64,000 nt of DNA from Mesodorylaimus sp. YZB2_4 (GCA_030248295.1 JASANH010000719.1:1-64000), one strand, 5' to 3'. Shown: positions 12,546 to 26,664, counted from the stretch's first letter. Numbers and translations are program-made. The notes: generated by a model not told the origin, from the letters alone.

Positions 12546-12989
12546 CAAGGCGAACAAGGACCTTGTCATACCCTCAGGTGACCAAAGACGTCAGTGGCTT
12601 CAATGAAGCCTTCGGGACCCAAGTTTTGTGATAAGAATTATATTAGCATTGGCTCATTGATAAGCTGGTGATGGTAACACGTCAATTTTTGTTCAATGGT
12701 GCGGGTTTATGGAAGGGTGCGGGATGCGGGTGCAAAATCACAAGTTTACACGTTTTTGAGTACGCATGAATGACAGCTTGTATCAAGCTACAAGTAAAAT
12801 GTTTCAGCTGACTGAAACTTCTTGTTATTTGGTCAGCTAATTAAAGAGGGTTCACAGTGATTTATGTATTTCCGTATGCATACAGTATACAGTAGGCAAA
12901 GGCTTACGAACCCGTTGCTCTGTACTGATCACAACCAGGCAACACTATCACACATAGAAACGAGAATGCCACGACGGACACTCACGATC

Positions 12990-13340
12990 AGATTGACAAG
13001 GACGGAGGGATGGTTGATAAGGATGAACATGGGTACATGCAAGGTACCAACAATAAGAAAATGCGATGTTGGAATCGCGACTGGCCACGGCGAGAGGCAG
13101 AGTATCGATCTCCCCATCAACCCCTCCATTCGATGTTTCAGCATCAGGTCTAGTCCTGGACTCGCATTTGTCCATGTGATTCGCAGAGACCCAGATGTCG
13201 CGTCATGTTTTATCCATAGCCAAGCACCATACAGCGCACTCGAGGGCTCAGGAGCACATGTTTGACAATCATTTTTTCCCGAGGCGGGAGTCGAACCCAG
13301 ATTCAGTATCTCGTACAGCGATGGAATAATCCCTGGCAAA
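12990..13340 (-). repeat. tRNA-derived SINE-like copy and attached repeat
   Basis: Read on the minus strand, ggttcgactccc (13297-13286) fits a polymerase III B box. It is followed by a body (13262-13205) with a phrase like tgcgctgtatggtgcttggc. Very similar bodies occur at 32795-32860 and 36560-36640. The 13075-13190 part (near-palindromic gagagg/cccctcc, atcgatctcccc) resembles 13770-13830 and 31230-31350. Confidence 0.55.
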
Positions 13341-14184
13341 CGACAGCATGGCATACGAAACGATGGCACCTTCAGATAAGACATGAAAAACGTGAACGCG
13401 AATCCACCAGACGCAACACACTGGTAAAAATGGAGGGAAAATGCAGAAAAGCGGACCCTGTCCCAAGGCGGGACCAAACGTCCGGAAAATGATGATGATA
13501 TTGCCTTGACGCCATAGAAATCGGATTGCAAAGGGCTGTGCGCTGCTGCCCTTCCAGTGCAGTGCGGTTAAATCATACCTTCCAACAGCATTCGGCACAC
13601 CATCAAGCAAAATGGAAAAACCTGGTGCTACACCAGTAACAGGCCCTTCTTTTGATCCCCGCCCTCACATTTTTCATTATATCTCCATATAAGGCAGGCG
13701 TGGGAAAGAATGTTGGCGGGACAAAATTTGAACGCATTTGAATCTACGGCGACCTGATGCTGAAACATCAAGCGAAAAGGTTGATGGTGAGAGCGATACT
13801 CTCCCACTCGCCATGGCCTGCACGACCGCGACGGTCACAGGGGAGTCACAGAAAAGCCTCGGGGCCTCAGAAAACAACCACTTTAGTATTTGCTTTTTCG
13901 ATTTCAGGACTAAAAATGGGTGGATGGGGGGCGGATTTCTTTAAAAAACATCGAACATCCTGAATTTAGGGAAGACGCCTTTCTTGAGATGTTGCCAAAA
14001 TGACCTTAAAATCCAGAAAGCCCCCTTTATGGGGACGCCCTGAACTCAGGTACAACCCCCACATAGTCTTTTGCTGTTGGCAGAAGTGAACTCAAACGTT
14101 CACAAAAAGTGCCGCATAGCCCGACGTTATAGGTATAGCAAACGTTAGTCTACTTTCGTAGAATTTTTGAATGAGGTTATTGAA

Positions 14185-14222
14185 ATATTTCCTACGACCC
14201 CCCCCCCCCCAGTAGGAAATAT
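14185..14222. repeat. Hairpin with poly-C loop
   Basis: atatttcctac at 14185-14195 is the exact reverse complement of 14212-14222. The loop is a run of 13 C at 14198-14210. Confidence 0.6.
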
Positions 14223-15028
14223 ATTTGCACCAGTACAGTACCTAGGGCTTGAATAATTAAGTTTCACAAGCCTGGAACCAGTCAGTAACAAGTACTGTAT
14301 ATATCACGTAGCATACATTCATTCATATAAACATCACAAACTCGCACTGGGACTTGCACAGGTCTAACCATAATAGACATGAAAACGAAAAGGAATACTC
14401 GTACCTTATCCATGGAATAATTACATTCTTATTCTCACAGGGGTTCAACAAATCACACAGCGACAGGTAGGTCTTCATTAGCTTCCCTACAGCCATAAAA
14501 TATTTTTAGACTCAGATCCATATAAGCCTGCTGCCATTATGCCAATTCGCCGTGATACACCGATTACAACCAAGTTACGGAATAATTATGATCCATGATA
14601 AAAATGGAAATGACACGCAAATAAGCCTCATTTCAAAAATAAAGCGCTATTATTATGTTCAAGCTCAATGAAAACTGGGAGGCTAGAAAAGAGATTCTCC
14701 AGGACTTTCTATTTTTGAAGACGCATTAGAATTTTCCACATAAAACTGATAAATTTGAAAATCGTATGTACTGGAGCAAAAAACTGAGAGCGGGTATGAC
14801 GTAGAAAAAAATGGAATCCTTGTCAAATATTATCCTAATACTGCACGTATTCAGTTGTTCGCACGATGCCACTGACTGACGATGAGAAGCAAATATGATG
14901 GCCGGACACTGAGAGCGGAAAACTCATAAAAATACCCACGATCGATTATTGGCAATGCCAGGTGATAATTGTAAGAGAGCCTGTTGAACACTACGCCTCG
15001 CCTGCTCAACAACTCAAAACGAATACAT

Positions 15029-18000
15029 TCAGACTCGATAAGTTTGGGTGCGCGGATTGGCGACTGAGTGACTCAAGGTCGTATCATCCCATTCCAAGCC
15101 GCCAGTGGTCGATGCTGCGCCAGTTGAATCTTTACTTCCTGTACGACTAGCCGCGGCAGAGCTGACGTGCGGTAAGACTCGCTCGTCCTCTTCGTCATCC
15201 GAACATTCCTCATCTTCGCGGTAACTGAAAAAAGAAAGCCTGTTATTATATCGATTCCGAGCAAAAGTTCAATCAAGTTTCCAGTAATTTATAATCAGAA
15301 GCAGACAAAAATTAGGAAAATACAGTTTCTAATACGCCAACAAATCCTACCTGACGTCATCTTCGTCCGAGCTTTCACCCGAGAAGTCTTCCTCGCGCAC
15401 GTCTCTCGATTCCGCTGGCTCAGTCATCACCTACACACAAATTAAGCAGTTAATTTTTTCGAGCATATTCGTGCCACTGAAACACTTTTTGCTCGTACCT
15501 CCATCGGGTTGACCGTGATGTTCATACCGGCATCATCCCAGGCCAAATCACCAGGCGCCACGCCCGTTTCTGTTCCGCAATTATCACCTCGACGCTGACG
15601 CCGATGATGTCGCGCCATCATGCGTCGATGAGTGGAGCGAATTTTTATAATTCCAACCACAATTAGAAGCAATAAAAATCCAACGCATACCACAATTACC
15701 ACTGCCACGGCGCTGCCTGAAAGCGAGATTTGGTAGATATGAGGAAGCAGAAGCTGCAAAATACTTTTTTCGATCGCACTGCGTTTCAGGCGATTCCGCA
15801 CTTAGCCCCGAATCACCGCACAGCATGTCACCTAACAGCTAGATCGCAAGTCCTACCTGTTCCAGCCACAGCTCCAGAATTTCCATACGCCTCTCCGATA
15901 TCGGCTTGGTGCAACAGCGGCAATGGGCCGCCCAAGCTGGGTCGTGGGGCATCGGCTGCCAATTTGTCCAAGGTCAAGCGATGATGTCGATTGCTTGGTT
16001 CCTCGTGCAATAACAAAAGTGGAATACTCTTTCTCTGCTCGAACATGGGCGGACTCGTCTCGTTCTCCTTCTGCTTTTGGTCGGCCGTACGCTTCGACGA
16101 CTGGGTGCTGGTCGTAGCGTCGGCTTGGCCGCCCGTCGGTTCGCTAATTATGTCCGCAACATCCTCCGTTCCAATCGCGCTGGTCGAGTTGGGCGGAGTC
16201 GTTTCCATCATCGTAGGCGGTCTCATTTTCTCTTCTCCGCTATCACCAATTCCCGACTGATTATCCGAGGACGGTTTCAATTCGCGCATCAACGGCGCTT
16301 GGATTCTCATCTGGAAAAAGAGACTCAGACTAAGCGTGCGTGAAAAATAACATCCCAAACAAAGCCTATAACCAAACGCCCAGGGAGCACCGTGGACGCC
16401 CCTCGTTTTACAATCGACTCCTATTACAGTCTTAACGAAAAAGGCGGCGCATATTTCAGTGCTTGCTTAGGCAACCACCGGATACATCGAATTTCATTTT
16501 AGTGCTCTAGACTTCGTTAGCCAGGAAAAGGCTGAGGCGCGGCTTCGAATCACGCACGCACAATGCCACGCGATTCGCTAGCCAGGGTACAAATCGGGCA
16601 GTGCTCATTAGGGCGTGCATGAACATTTTAATTAAAACTAGGGACCGTATCATACGTGGCAAGGAAGCTGATGATCTTACCGTAACTGTGAACTCATTGC
16701 TTTTGACCCGACCGTTCAAAGCGGAACACTGAACCTTGAATATTCTTTGTTCGTAATCCGATGGATGGCTGTTGAAGTAGCGGACTTGTTGCAACAGAGC
16801 TTCGTAAGCGGTGCTTTTCTCGGAGCCTAAAAAGAAGCATTTTTGTTCGAAATCCACGCTGTCAGGCACGCCTTGCTTGTGCAACTGGGCCGAGTATCCC
16901 ATGTGCGAATGTATAAGGCTGCAAGTTACGAAATGCTGTGATCTTCAAACCCGGCATCGACCGATCCGCCATTCCGAGGGGTCGATCCGATCCAACTGCT
17001 AGATCGGCCGGATCAGCAATTAAAAATTTCGCGCTTTGTCAGCTGGGAAATGATAAAATGTAACAAACCATGACGAGAAAATCCCGTTTTTTTGTCAAAT
17101 CAGCATTTAATCCCGCTTTAGGTGCTTTGTAGCTCTCCTATTTCCTTTGGAGTGGTCTAACAGAGAGTGGCAGAGAAGAATCATGGCAGGTTGGTGAGGA
17201 CTCAGTGCCAAACACGTCATCCCCATCTATCTTGTATTTTTTGAAGCGGATTGGCCGGATCGGATCGGGATCCAGGCCTGGGGTCGGATCAGTCGATGCT
17301 GGACTTCAAACTCTCGGCCCATACATACGATGCCAGACCAAGATCACGCCATCTGTCTGGGCCGCTTTCTCTGAAATCCTAGTCACGAAAATCATGATAG
17401 TCAGCAAAACGCTGCGCTCAATATTATCAGTCCTATCATAGCGGTTTTTTAACGGTTTGAAGTTTTGCTTCAGATTGGCATTCTCAGTGACTCACTGTAC
17501 TTGTTGGCGAGGTCCTATTTTTACGAATTCCTTGGAAACAAAGGAAAAGAACAAGAATTCGTGACGGCAAAGTGAGCCTGTGCCATTGTTGACCTCCCAC
17601 AGCAAACGGGACTTGTGAAAGAGTGCAGTGGCCAGGTCTGACTTTACTGTACTGTACCTTTCAGCATCAATCCGTCATTGACGTGTTCGAAGTCCAAGTT
17701 CATGCCATTAATCAACGACGCTGGTGAACTGAAGTATTCTCGCTCCTTATTCAAACCAGGCGTTGTCCGAATCTTGCAATATTCCAACGTGGCCGCGCCA
17801 AAACTTGCTCCTTGCCAAAATATTTTCAATTTCGGGAACAAGGTAACACCTTGCTCCAGATCGGATTGGGGAAAAGTGAGACTTGGATTTCCATCGATGG
17901 TCACAACTGGATCGGCGGCTCGGTTTACGTCGACAAAGATTTCTTTCGCGGGTAATTGTACTTTTTCGGTTTTCGCGCCCACGCATGTCAAAGTGGTGGA

Positions 18001-21000
18001 AATGACTATTTTGCGCTCACCAGGTGTAGGATACGACTTATGATTGGAATATGCCACTGTGCGGAGAAGATTTAAATAGTCGTTTATATTGGTCGCTTTC
18101 AAAGTTAACTCGGACATGTCTGCGTTGAAGACGGCTTCCTGAAATTAGAAACCATTGTTTTGAAATCCAAGTGCAGGCAAGATGTTCTTTTAGTCCATAC
18201 CTCCCCAGCTTTCAAACGTTTCAAATTAGCGAAATCCAACTGTTCTTTGCACTGCAATGCGCACGGCAGTACGCTGGGTTGTTCCACTTTTCCTGGCAAA
18301 TAGGTCATCTCGGCCAAAAACCCGTTAAAAAATTGAGTCATCCTTCCCGCGCCACCGTGCCAACATGCGCCCACAACAAGTTTGGTCTGAAAAAAGCCAC
18401 AAATGTTCGAAACTGCAATCGAAAAATGATTCGAAAAGCGTACTTTCATTCCATTGACGACATGCATTGGCCAATCGTCCAAAATTTCCAAATTGCTGTC
18501 AGTTTGCGGAATTGGTTTGCCATCGACGTATAAATCCAACTAAAAACAAATTTATTCACAGTAATTCCCGCTGAGCTTATTCACCAGACACCAGCAGCCC
18601 CGAAACGAGTAGTCTCCTACCTGTGGGAATTTCAAATTGAACGAATAGTGATGCCAGTGATTATCGCAGACTTGACCGATGCGCCACCGCCATTCAGCTG
18701 GTTGAAATTCACTTTCGCCTTTCTTGTTTGGTGTTTCTCGACGAATCAATAATTCCAATTTGCAGTTTCGAATGTAGACTGCAAAATGATGGCGATTCAA
18801 CCCTAGAAAATAAATTACAATAATTTTCATTTAGAAAACATAACATGAATAGGCTGCGAAAAAAAGTGATTGTGAGCGTGACCTTATGAAATGAAAAATG
18901 AAAAAATGCTAACTTACGATGGTCATCGGAGCTGCATAAAATATTTTCTTTTATCTTATGCGTTTTAGCGCCAGGATTCTTTGGATCGGTTCTGGGATGA
19001 TCGTGTTTCATCCAAAATGACAGAGTGAAAACGTCGGGAACATGAGGACTCGTCGTTTCTGGCGGCACGATGATAGCGTTCTTTTCGCCGTCAAAAGCAT
19101 AAACGTTGGCAGAAGCGAAAAAATCGTTATCTTTCAGGACGGAATTTTCGTCCAGAGCGGGCATGGAAGAGTTTTCTTTGACAATAGCATGCACATCCCG
19201 CGGATCGGGTAGCAAGTCGACGGTTAGGGTATCAGCGCCTGTGAAAAAATCTGGTTCCAGCAGAGTTTCTTTAAATACGGATTACGACTTACCACAAGTG
19301 GCTTGAAGCGATTTCGAATCGTATCGATCACGATCACAACCCGCATCACTGCCAGCCAGTTTATTCAACTGTACTTTTCCTTGAACATCTAGAGTTTGGG
19401 GACAATCCAAATCGCACATGCGCGCTGCGACATCCTGTGCAATTGGCTTCGCTCCATCTGTGATTCCGTACGAGATTCGATCAGCAGAAGTGGTCAAACC
19501 AGCTTGGCACGCTTCTTTGACCATAATTTCCACATTGGACGGATTTGAACGTCGGTTGCCACAATCTTCGACCACAACAGAAAATGTATATTCGGACGCG
19601 ACGCTGTAGTTTAGTGGCTTCAGTAGTTTAACAACGCCTAAAGTAGGTAATGATGATTATTTTTAACAGGTGAGAAATAAGCACTATCCGCACTTGAGGA
19701 TGGTAAGCAGCGGCAACCAATCAGAATGCAACGCGCATTCTGATTGGTTGTTGGTGTAGGAAAGCTCGTGAGTCGGCGGCATCATGATCTTACCTGATTG
19801 AGTGACTTGAAACAAACCATTAGGTTCATTCAGAACGTTGTATCTGCAGATTTCTCCAAATGAGCCGCAGTCGGCATCATAAGCTTGTATCTTCAGGACA
19901 GAGTCATACGTGCGACCTTCCACAACTGCGGCTTGGAAAGAAGAATGCGCCAGAATTGGATCATGATCGTTCGAATGCTCCACATTGATTTTTATTGTCA
20001 CGCTGTAAAAGGAATGCATAAAATCTGTAAAACGCAGATATCTAAAAACCTTTTTGAAGCAAGTTTCATAAAGCGTTTTTTTAAAGTTACAACGACAATA
20101 CATTATAAAAAAGGAGAAAATTCTTTGTTTTAAAAAACAGATGGATGCATCAAAAATGTTGGAAGGTTTTAAGAAACTAGCGCACGTAAAAAAAATCTGA
20201 AAGCAGAAATTTCGACCATTTTTACCTGTCTCCAACAACACCATCCTCTCCGCATCGCTTTGGTGCAATTTTGAAAGCGTACTCGGCATTGCTGCACTCA
20301 AGCGTCATATGGTCATTCAGACGCACAATGGCCTTTCCAGTGGTTTTGTCCGTTATTTCGACTCGGAATGGAATTGATGATGTTTGCCCTCGTGACGATC
20401 CCGTAGTGTCCTCCAATTTTTCACTACGGATTCCCTCATCCAAATCATCTTCACCGCTGTCGCTCAATTCCGACGATGACTCTTGTTCGCTGGCTTTTTT
20501 GTTGAGATTTTCGATGGATCGACGCGAAATTGTGTGATTATTCTCAGTTTTTCGACTTCCTTCGGCAGTTGCCGTAAGAGGAACGATTTCGTAAGAGCAG
20601 ATTGGGCCTAGAATGGAAAAGACTTTGCATGTGGACGCAATATGTGTTGCAGTCTTGATTTTGTGGATTTATGCGAACTGCCAGCGCCTGACATTGCCTG
20701 ATACACAGACCAAAGAAGCTGGAAATCTATAGAAGGGCAACTTTTGTTGTCGTCACCCACTAAATGCCTACAGCGTTAAGTGATTCGGCCTATCATAAGC
20801 CGTTCAAGAACATTGTTTTTCTTATTCTGAAGCCGCCCCTCGCAAAGTCCTAGTCCAATCACGCAGTTCACAAAGCGATATTATTCAAAGTTTTCAGGCT
20901 GCTATTGCACTTTCCAGCACTCCATTTATTCATGTGATTTTCCCCGAAAAGTACTCCACTTTTTCAGCCGCCTTTTTCTTTAGTTCACGTTTTCTCTCCC

Positions 21001-22486
21001 GCTGTCCTTTTGTGCCAACTTTTTTGCCTTTTACACGCGACCGCACTTTCGCCTTTCCCTTTGTCGTTTTTAAACATGGCTTCATTGGCCACTCGAGTTA
21101 CGCAGCTTCCTTCTCGCGCACTGGCACTATTGGTTTGGTCTCAAGTTCGCTAGCTTCTCCCATTCTCTCTCTTGGACCAAACGAGGTCGGCCCTCGCGCC
21201 TGATCGATTCTAATCTCATACTGAAGAGTCGCTGAAAGAGGAGCTGTCCTAAAGGCTGCCTTAGAGGCTGGTTAAAGGCCACCCAGAAGTCTAGCAGTGA
21301 ATAACATGCCAGTGGAAGGTTCAGTGGACCAGAAAAATGTCAGAAAAACGTGTCAAAATGTCTTACAGGCTTCCCGCCAGGCGCCTACAGTAATCTCATC
21401 ACTGCTAATGGGCATGGATGACATCTACAGAGGTATAGGGTGTTTCAATCTTGCTCTAAAATAAGGGATGTTTTCGTGTGGAATGGAAATGTCAGGTCGC
21501 GCTCGACGCGAATCCCCTGTAGCTGGCTAATAACTATGAAATGACGATGCTTCGGATTCCCGTCAGGACTTAGGAGAGCTCACTCACAGGACTTCCAAAA
21601 GACAGTCTTAACGAGACCACCCACGCAGCTCACGATCAGTCCTACCAAGACCCACGGTGTCTGAGAGTATTACATAACTTGGTAATTATGTCTTAGGGGT
21701 GCGAAGAGTAATTTTAGTTTCGACGCACCTAAAACTTGTCGAATTACGATTGACAGACAGCTTCAAATTATTTGATAGGACTAAAGTTTCTATCAGCGGT
21801 GCTAGATGCTACAGATCAGTGCTGACACTCCGCTGCCCGAGGCGCAACTTATGTTTAATTTGGCATGCTTCACAACTAATTGCGAAAATGCCCTTGGGCA
21901 CCAGACACGGTAATGGATTCTAGACTTTAGGCACGATTGCGCGGGCTGTAAATGAAGATCACCTGGCAACAATCTCGTAAATGAGAGCCAGCATTCCCAT
22001 TTCCTATTGCTTCCGCCTCGGGTGGGCGATACAGTATGCCAATCAATCAACGGCAGGTGAGCTTCCAGGGACAAAAAGATAAAGATTGGAACAATTCTAC
22101 AATCAAGTGACTTGTTTGCAAGACTCGGGAAATCCAAGCATGGTTGCTTATCGTAGAAATGCACTAACGCCTCTGATCATGTTACCAGGTAGCTCTGTTC
22201 AAACAATTGGACTGCTGCGCGTGTTAAAAAATTACAAGCCTTAGTAACAAAAGACGGAAATCAGCGATGTGTTGCTAGGTATCGTCACTTTATAACAAAG
22301 GGCGCGAATTTTGAATTATTCACACAGCTCCGGTGCTTTGCGCATAGCATATGGTCGAAATAAACACGTTAAGCTTACCCGTGTCATCCAAAACCCGAAT
22401 TTCCGGACTGATCGTTGCAACAGTGTCAGTTGTTTTTATTGTGCCCCGATAATATTCAACATTCGATGGTAAGTCTAATACTGGCG
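15029..22486 (-). CDS. Calsyntenin (cadherin and LNS-domain neuronal membrane protein), first exon missing
   Basis: Fourteen minus-strand exons join in frame: 22379-22486, 20226-20607, 19794-20002, 19293-19637, 18918-19238, 18621-18802, 18444-18539, 18201-18386, 17658-18138, 16681-16826, 15857-16310, 15499-15716, 15351-15430, 15029-15224. They give about 1133 residues, somewhat longer than usual for the family. In order: two cadherin repeats, a laminin-G/LNS domain (FTLSFWMKHDHP, VCDNHWHHYSFN, VVGACWHGG), a Ser/Thr/Pro/Glu-rich stalk, a transmembrane helix (VVIVVCVGFLLLLIVVGII), then a cytoplasmic tail. The tail has two tryptophan-acidic motifs, LAWDDAGMNITVNPME and LEWDDTTLSHSVANP, separated by an acidic stretch. 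Calsyntenins act in postsynaptic adhesion and bind kinesin-1 light chain through such motifs. The signal-peptide exon should lie above 22500 but was not identified. The junctions are strongly supported by phase and homology. Confidence 0.92.
19714..19750. repeat. Perfect 16-bp hairpin in a calsyntenin intron
   Basis: caaccaatcagaatgc at 19714-19729 is exactly inverted at 19735-19750 with a 5-base loop. It lies in the intron between exons 19794-20002 and 19293-19637. It contains an inverted pair of CCAAT sequences. Confidence 0.65.
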
Positions 22487-25400
22487 CTGAAAAAAGGACA
22501 ACCATTAGATCTTGTCGGAGCGAGGACGCCAGGAGCGCCAGGAGCGCCAGAATTTTATAACTACAGTCAGTCAGTCAAAGTCAGGGTTCAAAATCAGAGC
22601 GGATCATCAACGTCAGAGAACAGAATTCTAAAGAATGCAATGCGCCGATACATTATTCTCACGTGCCTTTATCCCCTTTCCTGACCCACTGATCGTGAGA
22701 GGCAAAATCCTTTTCTTGCATCTATTAGCATTCTCAAACAAAATTTTGACGATTTACAGCTGCTACTCTGCTGTTTTTGTTTTAGCTCTATTGCAGATGC
22801 CAGCGAATCCGAGTAACCACTCGGTTCCTGAAACCCTTTTGCGACCACCCACCGCCTCAATGGCGTCATAGAGCACGCGTGATGGTAATTAGTCCCGAAA
22901 CCATGCCATGTCCTAACAAAATGTAGCCTTATTGCGCCCCAGCGGAACTAATATATTGCAGTGATCGTGAGTATCAACATCTTCAGAGGACGGATGGGGC
23001 AATTTATTTTTATCCAACAACAAGCTATGCCGCCTAACGAACTCATTGTCAGCAGGCAATGAGTATGAACTATGAGCCGTAGGTCAACACGTTGGCTAAA
23101 CTTGGCTAATCCTCAATAACAAGTTCAGGAATAAAACATGTCAAACATAGGTAGGCTGGCTAATAACAAGCCTTCCTTCACATTTGACAAGAAAAATAAC
23201 ATGTTTTTAAGAAAACTAATTATTTTCGTTGTTAAGAAAATATAAATGATTTAGCGAGTAGTCGCGTGAATGTTCTGTCATTATTATCAGTAAAATTGCT
23301 GAAAAATTATCCAAACAACACTAATAGCTATTTTATCCTGCATCTGACATGCCGCTGCCCCTCTTAGAAAAGTGTGATCATTTATTTTAAAAAATGTATG
23401 ACGAGTGCATGGATGTCGATAGTAGGTTTCAGAAAGGCCCTACGAAGATGAAGACAGTAAATCACTAGTTCTTTGCTTTACTCGTGACCAAACACAGACC
23501 GGACTTTGTGCATAAAAAAGAATGACATTGATGATGTGTTGGTAGGTGCTGTCCGTTTTCAAAAATTCTTATATCAAAGGGCGCGAATTTTGAATTATTC
23601 CTCCAAGGGTTTGACCAAGGCCAGGCCAGTTCGAGTGTCGTGTCCTCACTACTACCATGGCGTTGGATACTTCGGAGCGCGAAAAATGGTGGCGGGTGGA
23701 CCCATTATAAGTCCCCGTCAATGGTGCCCCGTTTATGCTGTTTCGGCTGGTGAAAGGATTCCCCTGGGATTTCCGAACACGGAACAACATGATTCAACAG
23801 AAAGTAGAGTCTAATGGCAAAAAACGCATCCAAAAATGGTTTTATATGAGCGTACTTTATGGTCAGTCTGTATATCCTCCGCAAAAATGGGCCATTCCCG
23901 CTCATAGTCGTGCAGATATGTGCTGGAGAGGAAATGGGGCACACAATCTTCTAAGTAACCACTGCGTCATAAACTCATTCGCACTTCAGACGTCATTGAT
24001 TCAGACGATTACAATGGGTGTTTTTGGTACAAATTTATGTTTCTACTGGACTATTTACTTGTTTTAGGGCAGAACTCTACCCAAAATACTTTTCCCTCCA
24101 CTCTGTTGGATGGCGAGAAAAAATGTTTCTCCCATTTTTCCTAGCCCGTGGTAATATTTTTTTTGTGCCCATCTATCTCTTGACGACATTCGAGTAGCTG
24201 AGAGGGCAGTGCTCATAATCGTGCGGCCATGCTGCAATGACTAATGGGTACAGCGGAAAAGATAAACTCTAGTCCACCTACAGATGACGAAGGAAAGAAC
24301 AATCAATGCCTAATGAACTTCAGAAGAAAAAGAGTGGGGGCATATTCGAATGCATAAAATATAGTTTCCATATGCAATCGATCAACTTTATTTCCCTCTT
24401 CCTTCGACAGTCTTTTATTAAAGGTCGACATTTATGTAAATCTTTTTCAATACTCATTTATCAAAGGCATAAACTAGGGGGGGGAGAGCTTTTTGCAATT
24501 TGTATGGATGTTGGGGTCGCGACTGCTTAGTTCTTAGTTTACTGCAATCCCAAGCAGCCAAAGCGCACTGACAGGGCAGACATGACATACAACAAAAAAA
24601 GGAAACAGATGTCACCTAGGAGAAGACTTGCTTCCCACTGTATAATGAAATACACAGCCATAAGTTTTGTCCAGTTCGTTCCCCAAAATGCAAATGTCCT
24701 TAGCCGGTGCCTTTCTGTTAAATAGAAAATAACAGACGTGTAAAAGGTCATATATCTTAAATGCATCGCATCCGCTCACGTTTTTGACTCACAAAATCAC
24801 GTGCCTAAACAGCGAGAAATGTCTCGTGTCTCTTTGGAATTACACATGTCGATGTGGATGTCGTCTTGTGTAGACAGCCAGAGTCATTCCATGCGTGTTA
24901 TTGAACCGAGTCTCGACTAAAAGGTTCCCTAATCAACTAAAGAACACCCACGGCAGTCGGGTGCGCCGACGGTCGTCACAGCGTCCATGGTCGCCGCGAC
25001 TACGAGCACCCCGCCCGCCTACGATCCAATGCCTGGCCATGTTCGTCGCGGGCTCGGTTCGTTGCGAAGGTGCGGCTCGTAAAACTCGTGATTAAAACTA
25101 CGAACTTTTCTGCCCCTTCCTTTGCACACACTATTGTATAACGTGCTCAGATCGAACAAAGCTGCTGCTCAGAAAATATTGAACTGCTCAAAGCCGCCTT
25201 GCTCTCGGAACTGGCCTTCGACAACCCCGTTAGTCCGAGCCCCACGACTGCGCTCCGCTTACGAATACATCACATTCACCCCTCGGCCGAAGGGCCATTA
25301 AAGGACAAGGAGGAGAGCGGAGAAGCTGTAGAAAGCGCTGGAAAAACCTCGAAAGCTAAGGAGCTAAGCGAGAGAGAAAAACGAAGCCGAAACGAACATG

Positions 25401-26664
25401 ATCCGTTAGAACTGCGTGCTAAGTAAACATAGGACATCTAAGATTGTCCGACCTCTCTCAACGCAAAGTTGCTAAAAACGAGAAGCTAAAAATCGAAAAA
25501 AAACCTAGTCAGGGAAAAAATTTCAGCACTTCCATGATGGGTACTTGTCTTATTTTTGTGTTCGCACGTGCGTTTAAAACTTTGAAAAAATATCACGGGG
25601 AACGAGTTATCGCGCACGCGTGCTCAAATTCAGTCTTTGTGACTCGGAAGAAATGAAAAATGTCTCAGAAATAGCCATGAAAGGATTATGTCGACTTGAA
25701 GCATCACTAATGCGAAAAAGGACTCAAAAAATCAACAGGAAGTAAAAACGTTCGACCAATAATCCTGCCAACACAGAAACTTTTAGCACATTACCTCGAT
25801 GTTGTAAAGTGAACGAGGACGGTACGATCCAGACAAATAAGATTGTGCAAATAAATGGGATATTCATCTTTGAACAATAAAAATGGGGTTTTTGATTTGC
25901 AAGTCGTTGACTTTTCTAGAAAAATGAGGCAAGTTAACTTAGCCTCCTTCGCTGCAAGAGAACCTAGTTATGATAACCGCGAATTCGAAGGCGAAACACG
26001 ATGTGACAGGGGCTATCGAGGCGCCAGGATGGACGATTCTCGTCGCGTACCATTGTTCAAAGTCTCTCTGTTCTAGTATTGAACCAGCAGACCTACAATT
26101 CTTTTTATCGAGGCCGCCATATGCGCCTATCGAGGCCATCCATCATCGAGAGGTACCCATGAAACAAAAGTGCCGCTCTCCTCAAGCTCATGCTCGTCAC
26201 GTGGAGACCTCGCGCGACCGTTTGACGGGGCCGGCTGACCGACTAGCGAACAGGCCTGCAGGCGCTGATAGGCAAGAGAGGGCGCCAGCTGTTATCCAAT
26301 GCTGGCGCCATCCAGCCAACAGCAGCGACAGCGCCTTCTATGACGATGACGACAGCGCACTGCCAGCGCGCGTTGCCTTGCAGGCCTTATTGGGTAAAAG
26401 TCTGTTTCAGGTTGTCGTAACGACCGAATGAGGAAGTCTACTAGGCTTAAAAATTATATAAGAATAAATCAAGACTTGAAAAGTGGAAGGCGTGTATTTT
26501 CTTGTTGTCTAAAAGCGAATCCATCCAGAAATTACTGTAATCGTCCTGGCTGCGCCCAGCATCCTAACTTTTCCTAACAAAAGAAAAATTCATAGGAACT
26601 GGACCCATCCGCTTTGGTAGTGTAAGCTATCAAAGCCGCCACAGGCATCGGCTTGCTTGGCTAA
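22487..26664. other. Long stretch with no firmly supported gene
   Basis: The missing 5' end of calsyntenin is expected on the minus strand in the first part. The middle (22900-24850) is AT-rich with short random open frames. 24976-25424 has a weak coding look (listed separately). 25900-26450 is GC-richer and resembles repeat DNA. No tRNA or CRISPR-like structure was seen. Confidence 0.4.
24976..25424 (+). CDS. Possible gene fragment, charged protein (uncertain)
   Basis: A forward frame at about 25150-25424, following an AG at 25146-25152, encodes a Leu-rich start (ENIELLKAALLSELAFD) and then a Lys/Glu-rich tail (KELSEREKRSRNEHD) ending at TAA. An upstream Pro-rich frame near 24990-25075 (from atggtcgccgcg) could be a first exon, but the phase across the obvious GT-AG pair does not fit well. 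No family was recognised. This may be a real small gene or a chance open frame in GC-rich DNA. Confidence 0.25.

Larger units (their letters stand above)
12546..15028. other. Intergenic region between FOXO and calsyntenin (convergent 3' ends)
   Basis: No gene is supported. The stretch holds a SINE-like copy (about 12990-13340), a related repeat (13690-13870) and a hairpin with a poly-C loop (14185-14222). The rest is AT-rich and would include the 3' UTRs of both flanking genes. Confidence 0.5.

Noticed and set aside
12929..13531. 200-codon minus-strand open frame
   Set aside because: It overlaps SINE-like repeats shared with 31230-31350 and 32795-32860 and shows no domain.
25970..26431. 153-codon plus-strand open frame
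   Set aside because: Low-complexity Arg/Ala/Ser translation, no homology seen and no splice sites in phase with neighbours.
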